A DNA stretch of 8,013 nt from Pseudomonadota bacterium (lineage in GTDB: Bacteria; Pseudomonadota; Alphaproteobacteria; Acetobacterales; Acetobacteraceae): NCBI GenBank assembly GCA_021841985.1, contig JAKCCP010000024.1:1-8013 (forward strand), written 5' to 3'. The notes beneath the pieces were generated by a model, which saw only the letters and a list, made by a program, of their open reading frames with translations, was not told the DNA's origin and ran no database searches. The first letter of the stretch is position 1, and every line of letters starts with the position of its first letter. Shown here piece after piece: positions 6,086 through 8,013 of this stretch. Both the position numbers and the translations under genes were made by a program.

Positions 6086-7792
6086 GACGCGACGTTGACC
6101 CTGGTTGACCTTGCCGGCCTGATCGCCCTTCTGCTCTGGGGCGTGCATATGGTGCAGACCGGGGTGCAGCGCGCCTTCGGCCCGTCGCTACGGCGGTTTC
6201 TCGGCACAGCCCTCGCCCACCGTCCGGCCGCCTTCGCCGCCGGGCTCGGCATCACCGCGATTTTGCAAAGCAGCACCGCGACCGGGCTGATGGTCTCCTC
6301 CTTCGCCGCCGAGGGCATGCTCGCGCTGGTGCCCGGCCTCGCGGTGATGCTCGGCGCCAATGTCGGCACGACGCTGATCGTCCAGTTGCTCTCCTTCGAT
6401 GTCTCGCGCATCGCGACGTTGTTCATCCTCGCCGGCGTGATCGCCTTTCGCCGCGGCGGCGCGAGCCGGGTGCGCGATCTCGGCCGGGTCGGGATCGGGC
6501 TCGGCCTCATGCTGCTCGCACTCCATCTCCTGCTCAATGTGATCACACCCTATGAGGATGTGCCGAGTCTGCGGCTGCTGCTCGGCGCGCTGACCACGCA
6601 GCCGCTGATGGACGTGCTGCTCGCCGCAATGCTCACCTGGGCCGCGCATTCCTCGGTCGCCGTGGTGCTGGTGATCATGTCGTTCGCGGCGCGTGGGGTG
6701 GTGCCGCCGGATGCCGCTTTCGCGCTGGTCCTCGGCGCCAATCTCGGCACCGCGATCAATCCGCTGCTCGAAGGGAGCGCCGGCGACGATCCGGCGGCGC
6801 GGCGGTTGCCGATGGGAAACCTGCTCAACCGAACCGCCGGGGTCATCGTCGCCCTGCTGCTGCTCGGCCCGATCGGGCGGGCGCTGGTGGTGCTGGAGCC
6901 GGATCCGGCGCGCGCCGTCGCCGATTTCCACACCGCGTTCAATCTCGTCCTCGCCCTCCTCTTCTTTCCCGCCCTCGCCCCCTATGCGCGGCTATTGGCC
7001 TGGCTGCTCCCCTCCCGCGTCGCCGCCGTCGATCCCGCCCGCCCGCTCTATCTCGACACCGCGGCGCGGGAATCGCCGCCGCTCGCCATCGCCGGCGCCG
7101 GGCGCGAGGCGCTGCGCATGGCCGATACGCTGGAGACCATGCTCGCCGGCGCCCGCGCCGCCCTGATCGGCGGCGACCGGCGGCGGGTCGGCGAGACGCG
7201 GCGGCTCGATGACGTGCTGGATCGGCTGAACGCGGCGATCAAGGCCTATCTCACGCTGCTCGACCCGGAAGCGATGAACGAGGCGGATCATCAGCGTCTT
7301 GCCCAGGTGCTCGCCTTCACGACGCATCTCGAAAACGCCGGCGATGTGGTGGACAAGAATCTGCTGGCGCACGCCGCCAAGCGCCTCAAGCGCGGCATCG
7401 CGTTTTCGCCGGAGGGCGGGGCGGAGCTGGACCAGATGTTCGCCCGGTTGACGAAGAACCTGCGGACCGCCGCCTCGGTCTTTCTTTCCGGCGATCTCGC
7501 CGCGGCGCGGGCGCTCGCGGCCGAGAAGGAGGCGCTGCGCGATCTCGAGGCGCGGGCGACGGCGGCGCATTTCGCCCGCCTGCGCGCCGGGCGCATCGAC
7601 AGCACCGAGACCAGCACGCTGCATCTCGACGTTTTGCGTGATCTTCTGCGAATCAACACCCATTTCGTCGCCGCCGCCGCCTATCCGGTGCTGGAGGAGC
7701 AGGGCGCGCTGCTCCCGAGCCGGCTGCGTCCCGAGGACGAGGCGGGCGAGCAGCCGGAAACCGCGAAAATCGGCGAGATTCCCCAAGGGTAG
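6083..7792 (+). CDS. Na+/phosphate cotransporter family protein with C-terminal PhoU-like domain
   Basis: A protein of 569 residues, near the usual length for bacterial Na/Pi-PhoU fusions. Residues 1 to about 310 hold the NaPi-II inverted repeat in the inner membrane, with roughly eight hydrophobic segments. The first half has QSSTATG (62-68) and GANVGTT (91-97). The second half has HSSVAVV (189-195) and GANLGTA (218-224), so the usual Gln of the second QSS motif is His here. HTAFNL (283-288) is also typical. A linker follows, then a cytoplasmic helical PhoU-like region (about 340-545) with HLENAGDVVDKNL (415-427) and STLHLDVLRDLLRINTHF (511-528), the PhoU end signature. The family transports phosphate with sodium; the PhoU-like part probably senses or regulates. 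No Pho-box-like repeat is seen upstream. The start is TTG, fixed by an in-frame stop and an AGAGGG site. It is divergent from tauE and convergent with the gene at the right edge. Confidence 0.93.
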   Translation: MDATLTLVDLAGLIALLLWGVHMVQTGVQRAFGPSLRRFLGTALAHRPAAFAAGLGITAILQSSTATGLMVSSFAAEGMLALVPGLAVMLGANVGTTLIVQLLSFDVSRIATLFILAGVIAFRRGGASRVRDLGRVGIGLGLMLLALHLLLNVITPYEDVPSLRLLLGALTTQPLMDVLLAAMLTWAAHSSVAVVLVIMSFAARGVVPPDAAFALVLGANLGTAINPLLEGSAGDDPAARRLPMGNLLNRTAGVIVALLLLGPIGRALVVLEPDPARAVADFHTAFNLVLALLFFPALAPYARLLAWLLPSRVAAVDPARPLYLDTAARESPPLAIAGAGREALRMADTLETMLAGARAALIGGDRRRVGETRRLDDVLDRLNAAIKAYLTLLDPEAMNEADHQRLAQVLAFTTHLENAGDVVDKNLLAHAAKRLKRGIAFSPEGGAELDQMFARLTKNLRTAASVFLSGDLAAARALAAEKEALRDLEARATAAHFARLRAGRIDSTETSTLHLDVLRDLLRINTHFVAAAAYPVLEEQGALLPSRLRPEDEAGEQPETAKIGEIPQG

Positions 7793-7800
7793 TGGTCGGG

Positions 7801-7818
7801 CTTGATCCGCCAATCAAG
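7801..7818. terminator. Short inverted repeat between convergent genes, weak terminator candidate
   Basis: CTTGAT (7801-7806) and ATCAAG (7813-7818) are exact complements around a six-base loop, 8 bases after the transporter stop and overlapping the stop codon of the convergent PEP-CTERM gene. Neither strand has a T-run after it, so a rho-independent role is doubtful. Confidence 0.25.
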
Positions 7819-8013
7819 ACAAGTGAAGCCTCCGGCGCAGATACAGCGCGCCGAGCCCGCCGAGGCCGGCGAGAAGAAGCGGGAGCGAGCCTGGCTCGGG
7901 GACCGACTGACCGGCGGGCGTGTAGGAAAAAATCGTGCCAACCCCGTTCACCCCACCCCCTAGGGTTGTGCCGTAAAGCGTGCCGCCGACATCGAGGAGG
8001 CCGGCACGAGATC
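7814..8013 (-). CDS. C-terminal part of a PEP-CTERM surface protein with a GloVer-type repeat (partial, runs off the window)
   Basis: The reading frame enters from position 8013 and ends at TGA (7816-7814), giving the last 65 residues; the start lies outside the window. Residues about 5-32 read LDVGGTLYGTTLGGG and then VNGVGTIFSYTP, the G-x-LYGTT-x-x-GG...G-x-GT-[VI]-F pattern of tandem repeats known in secreted choice-of-anchor (GloVer) proteins. A short linker leads to a textbook PEP-CTERM sorting signal: VPEPGS (38-42 region), a hydrophobic helix (LPLLLAGLGGLGALYL) and a basic tail (RRRLHLS). PEP-CTERM proteins are exported by Sec and processed by an exosortase, usually in bacteria making exopolysaccharide. 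Only one repeat is visible; more would be expected upstream. The cargo role of this protein is unknown. It is convergent with the Na/Pi transporter, 21 bases apart. Confidence 0.88.
   Translation of the reverse strand, partial: SRAGLLDVGGTLYGTTLGGGVNGVGTIFSYTPAGQSVPEPGSLPLLLAGLGGLGALYLRRRLHLS

Noticed and set aside
5945..6148. Minus-strand 67-codon frame across the divergent spacer, considered as a transposase remnant
   Set aside because: No recognisable transposase motif, it runs into the transporter gene antisense, and no matching terminal repeats or target duplication are visible.
6188..6931. Minus-strand open frames opposite the Na/Pi transporter (also 6992-7813)
   Set aside because: Composition is antisense shadow (His/Gln/Arg/Glu-rich repeats of GEQH type), with no domain resemblance; the plus-strand reading is a clear transporter.

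Overview
The window comes from a GC-rich alphaproteobacterium, most likely of the Acetobacteraceae/Rhodospirillales. The evidence is the strong G/C bias at third codon positions, an alphaproteobacterial type of AspRS, an EipB/DUF1849 envelope protein (a family centred on Alphaproteobacteria), and an A/T-rich hairpin of a style I associate from memory with Acetobacteraceae intergenic spacers. Every gene seen is chromosomal in character. I found no tRNA, rRNA, CRISPR array, insertion sequence or phage gene.

Left part, plus strand (1-3225): aspS (non-discriminating type aspartyl-tRNA synthetase) is followed after a short gap by a secreted EipB-family periplasmic protein, then by a small EthD-family protein with a strong ribosome binding site. 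A near-perfect A/T-rich hairpin at about 3264-3287 closes this block and separates it from the convergent block to its right.

Middle part, minus strand (5873 down to 3304): in transcription order, a possible 18-codon leader ORF, a TauE/SafE-family anion exporter, a DUF1634 membrane protein whose start overlaps the tauE stop (ATGA), and, after 82 bases, a dienelactone hydrolase fused to a SnoaL/NTF2-like domain. The exporter and DUF1634 protein are very probably translationally coupled and may work together in the membrane. The hydrolase may be co-transcribed with them but has its own ribosome binding site.

Right part (5874-8013): a 209-base divergent intergenic region holds a 30-bp imperfect palindrome, a reasonable operator candidate. 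To its right, on the plus strand, is a Na+/phosphate cotransporter with a C-terminal PhoU-like domain, starting at a TTG codon. Convergent with it, and cut by the window edge, is the C-terminal end of a PEP-CTERM protein carrying what looks like a GloVer-type repeat, which implies an exosortase elsewhere in the genome.

I found no compelling new multi-gene system. The points most worth checking are the palindrome between tauE and the phosphate transporter, the truncated PEP-CTERM/repeat protein at the right edge, and the two-domain dienelactone hydrolase.
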